From Methylobacterium isbiliense (GTDB lineage: Bacteria; Pseudomonadota; Alphaproteobacteria; Rhizobiales; Beijerinckiaceae), in assembly GCF_022179325.1 (NCBI RefSeq), contig NZ_BPQQ01000022.1, positions 124,001 to 188,000 of the forward strand: DNA of 64,000 nucleotides, in the 5' to 3' direction. Shown here in pieces: positions 52,413 through 61,755 of the stretch. The notes under the pieces are model-generated. The model was not told where the DNA came from and did not search any database. It saw nothing but the letters and a program-made list of their open reading frames with translations. A program made the position numbers and the translations under genes. Each line of letters begins with the position of its first letter. The stretch's first letter is position 1.

Positions 52413-52813
52413 GAGGGGATCTCCGGAGCGGATATACCCTAGAATACTTTTCATAACGCAGAGTTAATAAGCGAAGTGGCGCCACTACCCGAGATTGCAC
52501 GACGAATATTCGCAAATTCAAGGCGAATGGACGATCGCGGCAAGCGAATGATCGATTTTCTGGGCGCGCGAGCGCCGACGATCACAATGGCCGGGCATCT
52601 TTCAAGCCGATCCAATCGTCTTGCCGATGCGGCCGACACGGGCGCGTGGAATGTCGTCGAAGTCCTGCGCCGCGCGATCATTCGGCCCGCGCGGCGCATG
52701 ATTGGAGATAGGCCTCGCCGCCGCATCGCACGGTCTGCGATGGATTGTTTCGGACGATCGCCTTCGCCGCCCGCAGCAGCGGCCCCACGCTGGCCCGGCC
52801 CGGCCGGAGCGGC
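52413..52813. other. Low-GC gene-free region upstream of dctP
   Basis: This 401-bp stretch is markedly richer in A+T than its surroundings, especially 52435-52560. It holds a perfect 12-bp palindrome AGTGGCGCCACT (52475-52486) about 65 bp before dctP. TATTCT on the minus strand (52443-52448) could be a -10 element. Open frames here lack ribosome sites and family resemblance, so I see no gene. Confidence 0.55.
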
Positions 52814-54196
52814 TCAGACCGCCTGCAGCCCCTCCTGGCGGATCCACTCGGCCGTGCGGTCGAGGGCGCGGCCGAGGCGGTCGAACAGCGTGTCGATCTC
52901 GTCGGGGGCGATGACCAGGGGCGGGCAGAGCGCGATCCGGTCGCCCGCCAGGAAGCGCACGATCAGCCCCTCTCCCTGCGCGAAGGCGACGCAGCGCGCG
53001 GCGACGCCCGCCTTGGGGTCGTATTGCCGCTTCGAGGCCTTGTCGGCCACGATCTCCAGCCCGCCGATCAGCCCGACGCCGCGCGCCTCGCCGACCAGCG
53101 GGTGCTCGGCCAGGGCCGAGAGCCGGCGCTGGAAGTGCGGCGCCTTCTCGGCCGCCCCCTCGACGATGCGGTCGCGCCGGTAGATCTCCAGGGCCTTGAT
53201 GGCGACCGCGCAGGCGACCGGATGACCGGAATAGGTCGTGCCGTGCCCGAAGGTGCCGATCTTGCGGCTCTCGTCCAGCATCGCCTGGTAGAGCGGCTCC
53301 TCCACGGTGACGCCGCCGAGCGGCATGTAGGCGGAGGTCACCGCCTTGGCGAAGGACAGGCTGTGGGGGCGCACGCCCATCGCCTCCGCGCCGAACCACG
53401 TGCCGAGCCGCCCGAAGCCGCAGATCACCTCGTCGGCGATGAAGCGGATGTCGTAGCGCGCGAGCACCGGCTGGATCGCCGCGAAGTAGCCCTTCGGCGG
53501 CACGATGGCGCCGCCCGCCCCCATCACCGGCTCGGCGATGAAGGCCGCCACCGTGTCCGGGTCCTCGCGCTGGATGAAGGCGTCGAGCTCGGCCGCGAGC
53601 CGCGCCGAGAACGCCTCCTCGCTCTCGCCGGCTTCCGCCCCGCGGTAATGGTGCGGGCAGGCCGCGTGCAGGAAGCCCGGCAGCGGCAGGTCCCAGTCGG
53701 CGTGGTTGGCGGGCAGCCCGGTGAGCGAGGCCGAGGCTACCGTGACGCCGTGGTAGCCCTTGCGCTGGGCGATGATCTTCTTCTTGCGCGGCCGGCCGAG
53801 CGCGTTGTTGAGGTACCACGTCAGCTTGACCTGGGTGTCGTTCGCCTCGGAGCCCGACGAGGTGAAGAACACCTTCGACACCGGGATCGGCGCGATCTCC
53901 TTGAGGGTCTCGGCGAGTTCGATCGCCGGGTCGTGGCTGCGCCCCGAGAACAGGTGGGAGAAGGGCAGCCGGGCCATCTGGTCGCGGGCGGCCTCGACCA
54001 GCTCCTCGTTGGAGTAGCCGAGCGCGGTGCACCACAGGCCCGCCATGCCTTCGAGGTAGGGCCGCCCGTCCGTGTCGTAGACCCAGACGCCGTGGCCCCG
54101 CTCCAGCACCAGCGGCCCGGTCTCGCGCACGAGCGCGAGGTTGGTGTAGGGATGGATCAGGGTTTCGACGTCGCGGGCGGCGAGGTTCGACAGCAT
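52814..54196 (-). CDS. Class III aminotransferase (omega-transaminase type)
   Basis: This 460-residue PLP enzyme begins MLSNLAARDVETLIHPYTNL. It shows VFFTSSGSEANDTQVKLTWY, FIAEPVMGAGGAIVPPKGYF, the Asp in FIADEVICGFGRLGTWFG and the PLP Lys in LSFAKAVTSAYMPLGG. The N-terminal HPYTN and GLWC motifs fit omega-amino-acid:pyruvate transaminases, including putrescine- or taurine-type enzymes, but the substrate cannot be fixed. AGGAAAG precedes the ATG. An extension to 54259 is less likely. Confidence 0.92.
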   Translation of the reverse strand: MLSNLAARDVETLIHPYTNLALVRETGPLVLERGHGVWVYDTDGRPYLEGMAGLWCTALGYSNEELVEAARDQMARLPFSHLFSGRSHDPAIELAETLKEIAPIPVSKVFFTSSGSEANDTQVKLTWYLNNALGRPRKKKIIAQRKGYHGVTVASASLTGLPANHADWDLPLPGFLHAACPHHYRGAEAGESEEAFSARLAAELDAFIQREDPDTVAAFIAEPVMGAGGAIVPPKGYFAAIQPVLARYDIRFIADEVICGFGRLGTWFGAEAMGVRPHSLSFAKAVTSAYMPLGGVTVEEPLYQAMLDESRKIGTFGHGTTYSGHPVACAVAIKALEIYRRDRIVEGAAEKAPHFQRRLSALAEHPLVGEARGVGLIGGLEIVADKASKRQYDPKAGVAARCVAFAQGEGLIVRFLAGDRIALCPPLVIAPDEIDTLFDRLGRALDRTAEWIRQEGLQAV

Positions 54197-54366
54197 CGGC
54201 TCAGCGCTTTCCTGCAGGACATGGCAGGCCGGGGGACCTGACCGGGGGAAATCGGGCACGCCGTCACATTAGCGGCGCGATGCCCCCGCACCAAGGCGGC
54301 CGCGCGCATGCGAGCCCCCAGCTCACCAAGCTCCTATCCAGAAGCCCTTGCCCAGGTCCCGGTCCC

Positions 54367-54906
54367 ATGATCGACCCCGCCCAGATCGTCTCCCAGCCGG
54401 CGCCCGGCCGCGCCTGCGGCACCTGCACGCTCTGCTGCAAGGTCTACGACGTGCCGGCGGTGGAGAGCGTCGCCGGCCAGTGGTGCCGTCACGCGCGCAG
54501 CGGGCGCGGCTGCGCCATCCACGCCGAGCGCCCGCATCATTGCCGCGCCTTCCACTGCCTCTGGATGACGGAGGCTTGGCTCGGGCCGGAATGGAAGCCA
54601 GAGCGGGCCAAGATGGTGCTGAGCCTCGATCCCGTCACGCGCTTCCTGCAGGTCCAGGTCGATCCCGGACAGGCGACGGCATGGCGGCGCGAGCCCTATT
54701 ACGGGCAGCTCAAGCGCTGGGCCGCGGCCTCGCTGCCGCGCCAGCGCCACGTCCTCGTCTTCGTCAACCGGCAGGCCACCGTGGTGCTGCCCGACCGCGA
54801 CGTGCCGCTCGGCGAGTTCGCCCCCGGCGACCGGCTGGTCGCCCGCGAGCGGGCCACGCCGGCCGGGATCATCCTGGAGGTGGAGAAGGTGCCGGCTGCG
54901 GCCTGA
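54367..54906 (+). CDS. YkgJ-family cysteine-cluster protein
   Basis: This 179-residue protein has CGTCTLCCKVYDVP, WCRHARSGRGCAIHAERPHHCRAFHCLW, the YkgJ pattern of clustered Cys and His thought to bind zinc or iron. The C-terminal half (VLSLDPVTRFLQVQVDPG, HVLVFVNRQATVVLPD) is unassigned. Its last 38 bp overlap the end of the convergent patatin gene. A smaller relative lies at 14586-14894. Confidence 0.82.
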   Translation: MIDPAQIVSQPAPGRACGTCTLCCKVYDVPAVESVAGQWCRHARSGRGCAIHAERPHHCRAFHCLWMTEAWLGPEWKPERAKMVLSLDPVTRFLQVQVDPGQATAWRREPYYGQLKRWAAASLPRQRHVLVFVNRQATVVLPDRDVPLGEFAPGDRLVARERATPAGIILEVEKVPAAA

Positions 54907-55753
54907 CGGGCCGGCGCGTGCGCTGCGCGGCCGCGAAGGCGGCCCCGTCCTCAAGCCCCTGCGCGAAGGCCCGGCGGATGCCCTCCGGGTCGGTGATGTC
55001 GAACTGCCCGATGGCGACGGGCGCGGAGGGCTGCAGGTAGGTGCGGCCCGGATGCTCCGGCAGCGTGCGGTAGCGGCGGGTGAGCAGGACCAGCGTGCGC
55101 CCGCCCGCCGCCTCGATCGGGGCGAGCGGCGTCACCGGCACGTTGTCGACGAGGCCGCCGTCGAGGGCGGGCGCACCCCCGACCCGGCCCACCGGCAGGA
55201 AGGGCGGCACGCTCGCGCTCGCCAGGAGCGCCGAGGTGAGTTCCTCGGGCGCCGCGAGGTCGCGCACCGCGACGAACTCCTCCCGGAAGCCGAGCGCCCG
55301 GCCGCCGCGCGGGTGAACCGGCGCGCGCCACGTCTTCTCGATCTGGTAGGTGAGGATCCCGAGCGGCACCGCGAGCGCGAGCGGCAGGCGCCGCGGCGGA
55401 CGCGAGAGCGCGATCCTCACCTCCGTCCGGCCCGCCCGCAGGGCCGCGAAGCCCCGGGGCCCGAGCACCGCGTCGAGGAGGTCGCGGTACATGCCTGAGA
55501 CCGGGAAGGGCCGGCAGCCCCGGCAGGCGGCCACCCAGTCGATGTTGGGGCGGCCCTCGGCGCAGCCCTGCGCCACCCGCTCCATCACCGCCCGCCCCTG
55601 CCCGAGCAGGCTGTAGCAGGCCGCGAAGGCCCCGCCGCTCACGCCGACGACGAGGGCGGGCGCGAGGTCGAGGCGCTCGGCCGCCGCGACCCAGAAGCCG
55701 CCCTGCCAGTAGCAGCGGTTGCCGCCGCCCGCGAACGCTACCGCGTCGACCAT
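54869..55753 (-). CDS. Patatin-like phospholipase
   Basis: This 294-residue lipid acyl hydrolase has the oxyanion loop AFAGGGNRCYWQGGFW, the nucleophile Ser in VVGVSGGAFAACYS (G-x-S-x-G) and the Asp of LDGGLVDNVP, so the catalytic dyad is complete. No signal peptide is visible. The MarR gene lies 4 bp upstream, so it is co-transcribed with and probably controlled by that regulator. The lipid substrate is unknown. Confidence 0.92.
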   Translation of the reverse strand: MVDAVAFAGGGNRCYWQGGFWVAAAERLDLAPALVVGVSGGAFAACYSLLGQGRAVMERVAQGCAEGRPNIDWVAACRGCRPFPVSGMYRDLLDAVLGPRGFAALRAGRTEVRIALSRPPRRLPLALAVPLGILTYQIEKTWRAPVHPRGGRALGFREEFVAVRDLAAPEELTSALLASASVPPFLPVGRVGGAPALDGGLVDNVPVTPLAPIEAAGGRTLVLLTRRYRTLPEHPGRTYLQPSAPVAIGQFDITDPEGIRRAFAQGLEDGAAFAAAQRTRRPVRPQPAPSPPPG

Positions 55754-55757
55754 GCGC

Positions 55758-56234
55758 TCACGCCCGCGCGGCTTCGTCGGCCCGCGCCGCCGCGCGCCAC
55801 GCCAGCACCACGCGCTCCAGCTCCGCCACGTCGCCCGGCGGCAGGCTGCCCAGCGTGCGGGTGACGTAGGCGCTCTGCGCCGCCATGCCGGACCGGGCGA
55901 GGTCGCGCCCCGGCGGCGTCAGGTGCAGGGCGTGCGAGCGCCGGTCGCCGGGGATCGGCCGGCGCTCCACGAGGCCCGCCTCCACCAGCCGGTCGATCAG
56001 CCCCGAGACGTTGCCCTTCGTCACGTAGAGCCGCTGGGCGAGGTCCTGCTGGGTCAGGCCCTCCTGCTCGGAGAGAGTCGAGATGACGTCGAATTGGGGG
56101 ATCGAGAGGCCGAGCGCCTTCAGCTCCGCGGCGATCGCCGCCGAGACGCGCCGGTGCAGGCGCAGGAAGCGGAACCACGCCCGGATCGGATCGGGCGCGG
56201 GCGGCGGGACGGGGCGCGGCGAGGTCGTGGCCAT
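55758..56234 (-). CDS. MarR-family transcriptional regulator
   Basis: This 158-residue winged-helix regulator shows LGLSIPQFDVISTLSEQEGLTQQDLAQRLYVTKGNVSGLIDRLVEAGLVERRPIPGD in blocks, with the HTH at QQDLAQRLYVTKGNVSGLID and the wing at PGDRRSHALHLTP. It is the first gene of a two-gene unit with the patatin. The start MATTSPRP is preferred to the upstream extension. The ligand is probably a lipid or phenolic compound, by family habit only. Confidence 0.93.
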   Translation of the reverse strand: MATTSPRPVPPPAPDPIRAWFRFLRLHRRVSAAIAAELKALGLSIPQFDVISTLSEQEGLTQQDLAQRLYVTKGNVSGLIDRLVEAGLVERRPIPGDRRSHALHLTPPGRDLARSGMAAQSAYVTRTLGSLPPGDVAELERVVLAWRAAARADEAARA

Positions 56235-56331
56235 GCGAGATAGTTTACATAAGAACCATCTCGGCGCCAGCGCGCCGGTGGACCTGTCCCCGGCCGCCGC
56301 CTCCGCCGGCGAGGCCCCACCCGGCAAGGCC

Positions 56332-58929
56332 CTACCCGGCGATCGTGGTCTTCACCGTCTCGACGAGCTGCTTGAGGCTGAAGGGCTTGGGCAGGAAGTT
56401 GAATTCCTCGCCCTCCGGCAGGTTCTTCTGGAACGCGTCCTCGGCGTAGCCGGAGACGAAGATCACCTTGAGGTCGGGATAGCGCTTGCGCAGCTCGCGC
56501 AGCAGGGTCGGGCCGTCCATCTCGGGCATCACCACGTCGGAGACGACGAGGTCCACCGCCGTGTCGCGCTCGCCCATGATCGCCAGCGCCTCGACGCCGG
56601 AGGCGGCCTCCAGCACCGTGTAGCCGCGCGCCGCGAGCGCCCGGGCGTTGACCGCGCGCACCGGATCCTCGTCCTCGACGAGCAGGATGGTGCCCCGCCC
56701 GGTGAGGTCGGCGGCGGGCGCCTTGCGGGCGGGCTCGGGCGCGGCCCCGGCGGCCGGCGCCGCAGCCTCGGCGGGCTCGGCCGGGGCCGGCTCGGCCTCC
56801 GGCACCGGGATGTGGCGCGGCAGGTAGATGCCGAACACCGTGCCCTCGCCCACCGCCGACTTCACGTCGATGTAGCCGCCCGACTGCTTGACGATGCCGA
56901 ACACGGTGGAGAGGCCGAGCCCCGTGCCCTTGTTGACCTCCTTGGTGGTGAAGAACGGCTCGAAGATCTTCTCCATCACGTCGGGCGTCATGCCGGTGCC
57001 GGTATCCGTCACCTCGACGAGCACGTACTCGGCGGCGGGCAGGCCGGTGAGCTGGAGCCGCTCGGCCGCCTCGGCCGTGACGTTGGCGGTGCGGATGAGC
57101 AGGCGGCCGCCGTTCGGCATCGCGTCGCGGGCGTTCACCGCAAGGTTCACGATCACCTGCTCGAACTGGTTGACGTCGGCCTTGACCGGCCAGAGATCGC
57201 GCCCGTGCTTGAGGTCGAGCTCGACCCGCTCGCCGAGGAGCCGCTTGAGCAGCAGCGTCAGGTCGGACAGGGCCTCGCCGAGATGGATCACCTCCGGCCG
57301 CAGGGTCTGGCGGCGCGAGAAGGCCAGCAGCTGGCGCACGAGGCTCGCGGCCCGGTTCGCGTTCTGCTTGATCTGCATGATGTCCTGGAAGGCCGGATCC
57401 ACCGGCCGGTGGCTGGCCAGCAGCAGGTCCGAGTAGCCGATGATCGCCTGCAGCACGTTGTTGAAGTCGTGCGCGATGCCGCCCGCGAGCTGGCCGACCA
57501 TCTCCATCTTCTGGGCTTGGTTGATCTGCTGCTGCAGCTGGTGCTGGGCGGTGGTGTCGAGGGCGTAGAGGATCACCGTCTCGCGGGCGGCCTCGCGGGC
57601 CTCTCCCTCGGCCAGGCCGCTCTCCGACAGGGCCTCGGGGCTGAGCCAGATCCGGGCCGAGCGGTTGCCGGGTGCGGCGACGCCGATCTCGATCGGGGCC
57701 ACGTCGCCGCGGCCCTCCGCGGCGAGCGCGAAGGCGGCGTCGAGGTTCGGGCGGTCGCGCTCGGCCACGAAGTCGCGCACCGGGGCGGCGGCCTCGCGGC
57801 CCTCGCCCGTGCGCGGCAGGGTGCCGAACAGGCGCGCGAAGGAGGCGTTGGCGCGCACCAGCCGCCCCTCGGCGTCGAGCGTCGCCACGGCGATCGGGCT
57901 GGTGTTGAAGAAGCGGGTGAAGCGCACCTCGGCGGCGCGCTGGGGATCGTCCGCCTCCTCGCCCCCCGAGCGGTTGAGCACGAGGGTGCGCGAGGCGCCG
58001 GGCCGGCCGTCCTGCCCGTAGGCGACCCGGTGGTAGATGCGGGCGGGCAGCGGGTGGCCGTTGCGGCGGCGCAGGTCGAGGTCGAACACGTCGGTGCGCA
58101 CCTCGCCGGGCCGGCCGTCGCCGGCCACCAGCACCTCGCCCACCGCGGCGGGCAGGATCTCGGAGAGGCGCAGGCCGCCGGAGCCCACCTGCGCGAGGTC
58201 GTGCCCGAGCCAGGAGGCGAGCGTCGCGTTCATGTAGACCACGGCGCCGCGCGGATCGACCGACAGGAATCCCGCAGGGGCGTGATCGAGGTAGTCGATC
58301 GCGTGCTGCAGCTCCTGGAAGACGTTCTCCTGGCGCTCGCGCTCGTGGCTGATGTCGCTCACGCTCCACAGCGCCACCGGCCGGCGCGGCAGCGGCAGCG
58401 GGCGCACGCCGATGCGGTACCACGCCACGTCGCGCTCGGCGCTGCCGCCGGGCGGGGGCGCCATGCGGATCTCCTCGGAGAGGCTGCGGCCCTCCCGGGC
58501 GGCCTGGGCCAGCCGGTAGACCGCCTCCGACACGTCGGGGCTGCCGACGAAGACCCGCTCCACCGGCCGCAGGTTGGCGAAGCTGTCGCTGCCGGCGAGC
58601 GCCAGGTAGGCGGCATTGGCGTAGATCGGCCGGTTGCCGTCCTCCACGGCGATCATGCCCTCGGGGGCGGCGTCCACCACCGCCTTGGTCACGTCGTTGC
58701 GCGTGCCCTGCCCGGTGAATTGCAGCGCCCCGATGGCGAGCGCGAACAGCGAGAACACCCCCGCCATCGCCAGCACCGCCAGGAGGCCGAGGATCAGCGG
58801 CTGCGCCTGCTCGTTGGCGACGAAGCTGAGGCCCACCGCCGCCCCGACGAGCAGGCCGGCGAGCAGCAGGAGCAGGCTGACCCGGCCGGGGCGCTCGGAG
58901 CGATCGAGGGAGACAGCATCGGACATCAC
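56332..58929 (-). CDS. cckA: CckA hybrid histidine kinase/phosphatase
   Basis: The 865-residue product has two N-terminal helices ([37 protein letters not shown]) and two or more PAS domains ([20 protein letters not shown] and the [14 protein letters not shown] region). The CckA-type dimerisation motif [20 protein letters not shown] carries His487. The catalytic domain includes [10 protein letters not shown] and [13 protein letters not shown], and the receiver has Asp798 in [12 protein letters not shown] and Lys in NFLPKPF. In alphaproteobacteria CckA passes phosphate through ChpT to CtrA and CpdR. It sits between flagellar units whose promoters carry CtrA-type boxes. Confidence 0.93.
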   Translation of the reverse strand: MMSDAVSLDRSERPGRVSLLLLLAGLLVGAAVGLSFVANEQAQPLILGLLAVLAMAGVFSLFALAIGALQFTGQGTRNDVTKAVVDAAPEGMIAVEDGNRPIYANAAYLALAGSDSFANLRPVERVFVGSPDVSEAVYRLAQAAREGRSLSEEIRMAPPPGGSAERDVAWYRIGVRPLPLPRRPVALWSVSDISHERERQENVFQELQHAIDYLDHAPAGFLSVDPRGAVVYMNATLASWLGHDLAQVGSGGLRLSEILPAAVGEVLVAGDGRPGEVRTDVFDLDLRRRNGHPLPARIYHRVAYGQDGRPGASRTLVLNRSGGEEADDPQRAAEVRFTRFFNTSPIAVATLDAEGRLVRANASFARLFGTLPRTGEGREAAAPVRDFVAERDRPNLDAAFALAAEGRGDVAPIEIGVAAPGNRSARIWLSPEALSESGLAEGEAREAARETVILYALDTTAQHQLQQQINQAQKMEMVGQLAGGIAHDFNNVLQAIIGYSDLLLASHRPVDPAFQDIMQIKQNANRAASLVRQLLAFSRRQTLRPEVIHLGEALSDLTLLLKRLLGERVELDLKHGRDLWPVKADVNQFEQVIVNLAVNARDAMPNGGRLLIRTANVTAEAAERLQLTGLPAAEYVLVEVTDTGTGMTPDVMEKIFEPFFTTKEVNKGTGLGLSTVFGIVKQSGGYIDVKSAVGEGTVFGIYLPRHIPVPEAEPAPAEPAEAAAPAAGAAPEPARKAPAADLTGRGTILLVEDEDPVRAVNARALAARGYTVLEAASGVEALAIMGERDTAVDLVVSDVVMPEMDGPTLLRELRKRYPDLKVIFVSGYAEDAFQKNLPEGEEFNFLPKPFSLKQLVETVKTTIAG

Positions 58930-59032
58930 GGGAGGCTCGGGTCAGTCACGACGCCGCGATTGTCTCGGTCTCGACCGCGCGCGGCGCCTCGCACGACCTC
59001 AATAGCATGCCGCGGAGGCGTTTCCGGAGCCT

Positions 59033-59133
59033 GAACCGCGGCGGTTCCCGGCACGGATCGCGCCCACCTCTCCGGTGCGGTTATGCCCGACCGGGCCGGG
59101 GCGGCAAGCCGAACCTGTCCGATCCGGCGGATC
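59033..59133. promoter_or_regulatory. Two inverted repeats between flhB and cckA
   Basis: The 216-bp gap has GAACCGC-G-GCGGTTC (59033-59047) and GATCCG-G-CGGATC (59121-59133). The second lies 12 bp after the flhB stop and may end that operon; the first is about 105 bp before cckA and could be an operator. No CtrA-type box is seen here. Confidence 0.45.
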
Positions 59134-59145
59134 ACGGGGCGCGCC

Positions 59146-60207
59146 TCACCGCCGCCGCCGGCGCAGCACGAAGCCGATCACCTCCGCCACCGCCTTGTAG
59201 TGCTCGGTCGGGATGGTCTCATCGATCTCGACGCTGGCGTGCAGCGCGCGGGCGAGCGGCGGGTTCTCCACCACCGGCACGCCGTGCTGGCCGGCCACCT
59301 CGCGGATCTTCAGCGCCAGCGCGTCGACGCCCTTGGCGACGCAGACCGGGGCATTCATGCCGGTCTCGTAGCGCAGGGCCACGGCGAAGTGGGTCGGGTT
59401 GGCGATCACCACCGCGGCGCCCGGCACCGCCGCCATCATGCGCTTGCGGGTGCGGGCCATCCGCAGCTGGCGCAGGCGCCCCTTCACCTCCGGGTTGCCC
59501 TCGCTCTCCTTCATCTCCTCCTTCAGCTCTTCCTTGGACATGCGCAGGCGCGAGCGCCAGCGGAAGCGCTGGTAGAGGGCATCGCCGAGCGAGATCACCA
59601 CGTAGGCGGCCAGGATGCAGGCCATCAGCCGCAGCGCCAGCGCCAGCGTCGCCTGCAGCACCGCCCCGGGGTCGAGGCGCGCGAAGGCCTCCAGCCGGTC
59701 GCGCTCGCCCCAGAGGACGAGGCCCGCGACGGCGCCGACGAGGAGGATCTTCACCAGCCCCTTGCCGAACTGGAACCACGCCTCCGGCCCGAACAGGCGC
59801 TTGAGCCCCGCCATCGGCGAGACGCGCTCCCACTTCGCGCCGAGGCTCTCGGTGGACCACACGAAGGGGTGCTGCAGCAGCCCGCCCGCGAGGCTCGCGG
59901 CGATGGCGGCCGCCGCCGGCACCACCAGGGCGAGGCCGAGCGCCAGCATCGCCCGCTGGCCCACGCCCGCGAAGCCGGCGGCATCCGCGGGGACTTGGTG
60001 GAGGGTCGCGAGCAGGCCGCGCAGGTCGAGCGTCAGGGTGCGGGCGATCCAGCCCGAGGCGACGAGCAGCACCAGCGTGAAGCCGCCGAGCAGGAAGAGC
60101 GTGTTGATCTCCTGGCTGTTGGCGACGTCGCCGCGCCGGATCGCGTCGTCGAGCCGCTTCTGGGTCGGCTCCTCGGTGCGATCCTCCTGCTCGGTGTCGC
60201 CGGCCAT
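59146..60207 (-). CDS. flhB: Flagellar export switch protein FlhB
   Basis: This 353-residue protein begins with a basic, Glu-rich stretch (EQEDRTEEPTQKRLDDAIRRGD). Four helices follow, then a cytoplasmic domain with the self-cleavage site NPTH (VVIANPTHFAVALRYE). FlhB switches export from rod-hook to filament substrates. It starts 4 bp after fliR ends and is the last gene of the flgB operon. Confidence 0.97.
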   Translation of the reverse strand: MAGDTEQEDRTEEPTQKRLDDAIRRGDVANSQEINTLFLLGGFTLVLLVASGWIARTLTLDLRGLLATLHQVPADAAGFAGVGQRAMLALGLALVVPAAAAIAASLAGGLLQHPFVWSTESLGAKWERVSPMAGLKRLFGPEAWFQFGKGLVKILLVGAVAGLVLWGERDRLEAFARLDPGAVLQATLALALRLMACILAAYVVISLGDALYQRFRWRSRLRMSKEELKEEMKESEGNPEVKGRLRQLRMARTRKRMMAAVPGAAVVIANPTHFAVALRYETGMNAPVCVAKGVDALALKIREVAGQHGVPVVENPPLARALHASVEIDETIPTEHYKAVAEVIGFVLRRRRR

Positions 60208-60211
60208 GCGC

Positions 60212-60976
60212 TCACGCCCTCCCGATCTGCGCCAGCCAGCGGCCGAGATCGTCCACGAACACCGCCATCATCACGCCCAGCGTGGCGAGCAGCACCAGCA
60301 TGCCGATCAGGATCGAGGCCGGGGTGGCGACGAAGAACACCTGCATCTGCGGCATCAGGCGCGACAGCACGCCGAGCCCGAGGTTGAACAGGATGCCGAA
60401 GGCGATGAAAGGCGCGGCGATCTGCACCGCCAGGGCGAAGCCCCGCGCCACCGCCCGGATGGCGACGGAGGCTGCGTCGCCGGTGGCCGGCACGCCCGCC
60501 GGCGGCATCATCGCGTAGCTGTCGCGGATGCCCGCGAGCGCGAGGTGGTGCAGGTCGGCGGCGAGCACCAGGGTGATGCCGAGCAGCGTCAGGAAGGTGC
60601 CGAGCGTCGCCTGCTGGCCCGCGGTCGTCGGGTCGACCGTCATGGCGTAGGACAGGCCGAGCTGCTGGGCCACGATGGTGCCGGTGGTCTGGAGCGCGGC
60701 CAGCACCGCCCGCACGCTGAGGCCCAGCACCAGCCCGACCGCGATCTCGCCGATCAGCAGCCCGATCAGGGCCGGGCCGGCGCCCGCGCCCTGCATCGGC
60801 GGCAGGAGCGGGCGCACCATCGGAAACAGCACCAGCGCGACGAGCAGCGCGAAGGCGAGCCGCAGCCGCGGCGAGACCACCGTCTCGCCGATGCCGGGCA
60901 TCAGCATGATCAGGGTCCCCACCCGCGCGAAGGTGAGGAGGTAGGCCGCCGCGATGCCGGGCAGGAGCAGGTTCAC
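60212..60976 (-). CDS. fliR: Flagellar export gate protein FliR
   Basis: This 254-residue membrane protein with about six helices begins MNLLLPGIAAAYLLTFARVG. It contains GLVLGLSVRAVLAALQTTGTIVAQQLG and DLHHLALAGIRDSY, the FliR signature. It forms the export gate with FliP and FliQ. Gap to fliQ is 19 bp. Confidence 0.96.
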   Translation of the reverse strand: MNLLLPGIAAAYLLTFARVGTLIMLMPGIGETVVSPRLRLAFALLVALVLFPMVRPLLPPMQGAGAGPALIGLLIGEIAVGLVLGLSVRAVLAALQTTGTIVAQQLGLSYAMTVDPTTAGQQATLGTFLTLLGITLVLAADLHHLALAGIRDSYAMMPPAGVPATGDAASVAIRAVARGFALAVQIAAPFIAFGILFNLGLGVLSRLMPQMQVFFVATPASILIGMLVLLATLGVMMAVFVDDLGRWLAQIGRA

Positions 60977-60995
60977 GGGCGGACAGGTCTCCGGT

Positions 60996-61262
60996 TCAGC
61001 CGCCCGCGGCGATCCGGGCGGCGATCCGGGTCATGTAGCCCGCCATCGCGTCCCCCATGAAGGGCAGCATCAGCAGCATGGCGGCGAAGACCGCAACGAT
61101 CTTGGGCACGTAGATCAGGGTCTGCTCCTGGATCTGGGTCAGGGCCTGGAGCAGCGAGACCACGAGCCCCACCACCAGGGCGACCACCATCAGGGGGCCG
61201 GCCACCTTGATGAAGGTGAGGATGCCGTCGCGGGCGATGTCGAGGATGGCGAGGCCGGTCAT
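60996..61262 (-). CDS. fliQ: Flagellar export gate protein FliQ
   Basis: This 88-residue two-helix protein contains GPLMVVALVVGLVVSLLQALTQIQEQTLIYVPKIVAV in blocks, the FliQ signature with the conserved QIQEQTL loop. Length is normal. It is separated from fliE by 182 bp that hold a tandem hairpin repeat. Confidence 0.97.
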   Translation of the reverse strand: MTGLAILDIARDGILTFIKVAGPLMVVALVVGLVVSLLQALTQIQEQTLIYVPKIVAVFAAMLLMLPFMGDAMAGYMTRIAARIAAGG

Positions 61263-61313
61263 GGAAGCCCTGCTGGAGCGGGGAGGTCGGGTGATGGCTC
61301 AACGGCCCCGTCG

Positions 61314-61427
61314 ATCCCGGGCCTGCCCGGGATCGAGATCGATGCGTCGGCATCCCGGGCTTGCCCGGGATCGAGATCGATGCGTCGGCATCCCGGGCTT
61401 GCCCGGGATCGAGATCGATGCGTCGGC
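61314..61427 (-). repeat. Three tandem 38-bp repeats with hairpins between fliE and fliQ
   Basis: Three direct copies (starting 61314, 61352 and 61390) are nearly identical, and a fourth begins at 61428 and decays. Each has the inverted repeat CCCGGGC-N2-GCCCGGG and the stretch GATCGAGATCGATGCG. In the flgB-fliQ transcript these would form three equal stem-loops. No gene is present in this gap. Confidence 0.88.
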
Positions 61428-61444
61428 ATCCGGGGCCGTCGGGA

Positions 61445-61753
61445 TCAGATCTGCATCCGCATGATCTCCTCGTAGGCGGAGATCACGCGGTCGCGCACGG
61501 CCACGAGGGTCTGGAGCGCGGTCTCGCTCTCGGCCACGGCGGTCACGACGTCGACCACGTTGGCCTTGCCGGCGCCCACCGCCATCGCCTGCGCCTCGCT
61601 GCGGGTCCCGGCCTGCGCCACGCCGTCGAGGACGGAGGTGAGCATCTGGCCGAAGCCCGCCTGCGGGGCCGCGGGGGTCGAGAGGGCCGGGCCGGCCCGG
61701 CCGAGATTCTGGACCGCCGCGTAGGCGCCGGCCGCGAAGGCGTTGGTCGGCAT
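61445..61753 (-). CDS. fliE: Flagellar hook-basal body protein FliE
   Basis: This 102-residue protein begins MPTNAFAAGAYAAVQNLG. The conserved end is VVDVVTAVAESETALQTLVAVRDRVISAYEEIMRMQI, read in blocks. FliE joins the MS ring to the rod. It starts 2 bp before the flgC stop region, in the conserved order flgB-flgC-fliE. Confidence 0.95.
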   Translation of the reverse strand: MPTNAFAAGAYAAVQNLGRAGPALSTPAAPQAGFGQMLTSVLDGVAQAGTRSEAQAMAVGAGKANVVDVVTAVAESETALQTLVAVRDRVISAYEEIMRMQI

Positions 61754-61755
61754 GG

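Noticed and set aside
52451-52726. 91-codon minus-strand frame in the low-GC region
   Set aside because: No ribosome site, Arg-rich random composition, overlaps the likely dctP promoter.
61314-61427. CRISPR-like array
   Set aside because: The units are contiguous with no unique spacers and no cas genes are nearby; it is a tandem repeat.
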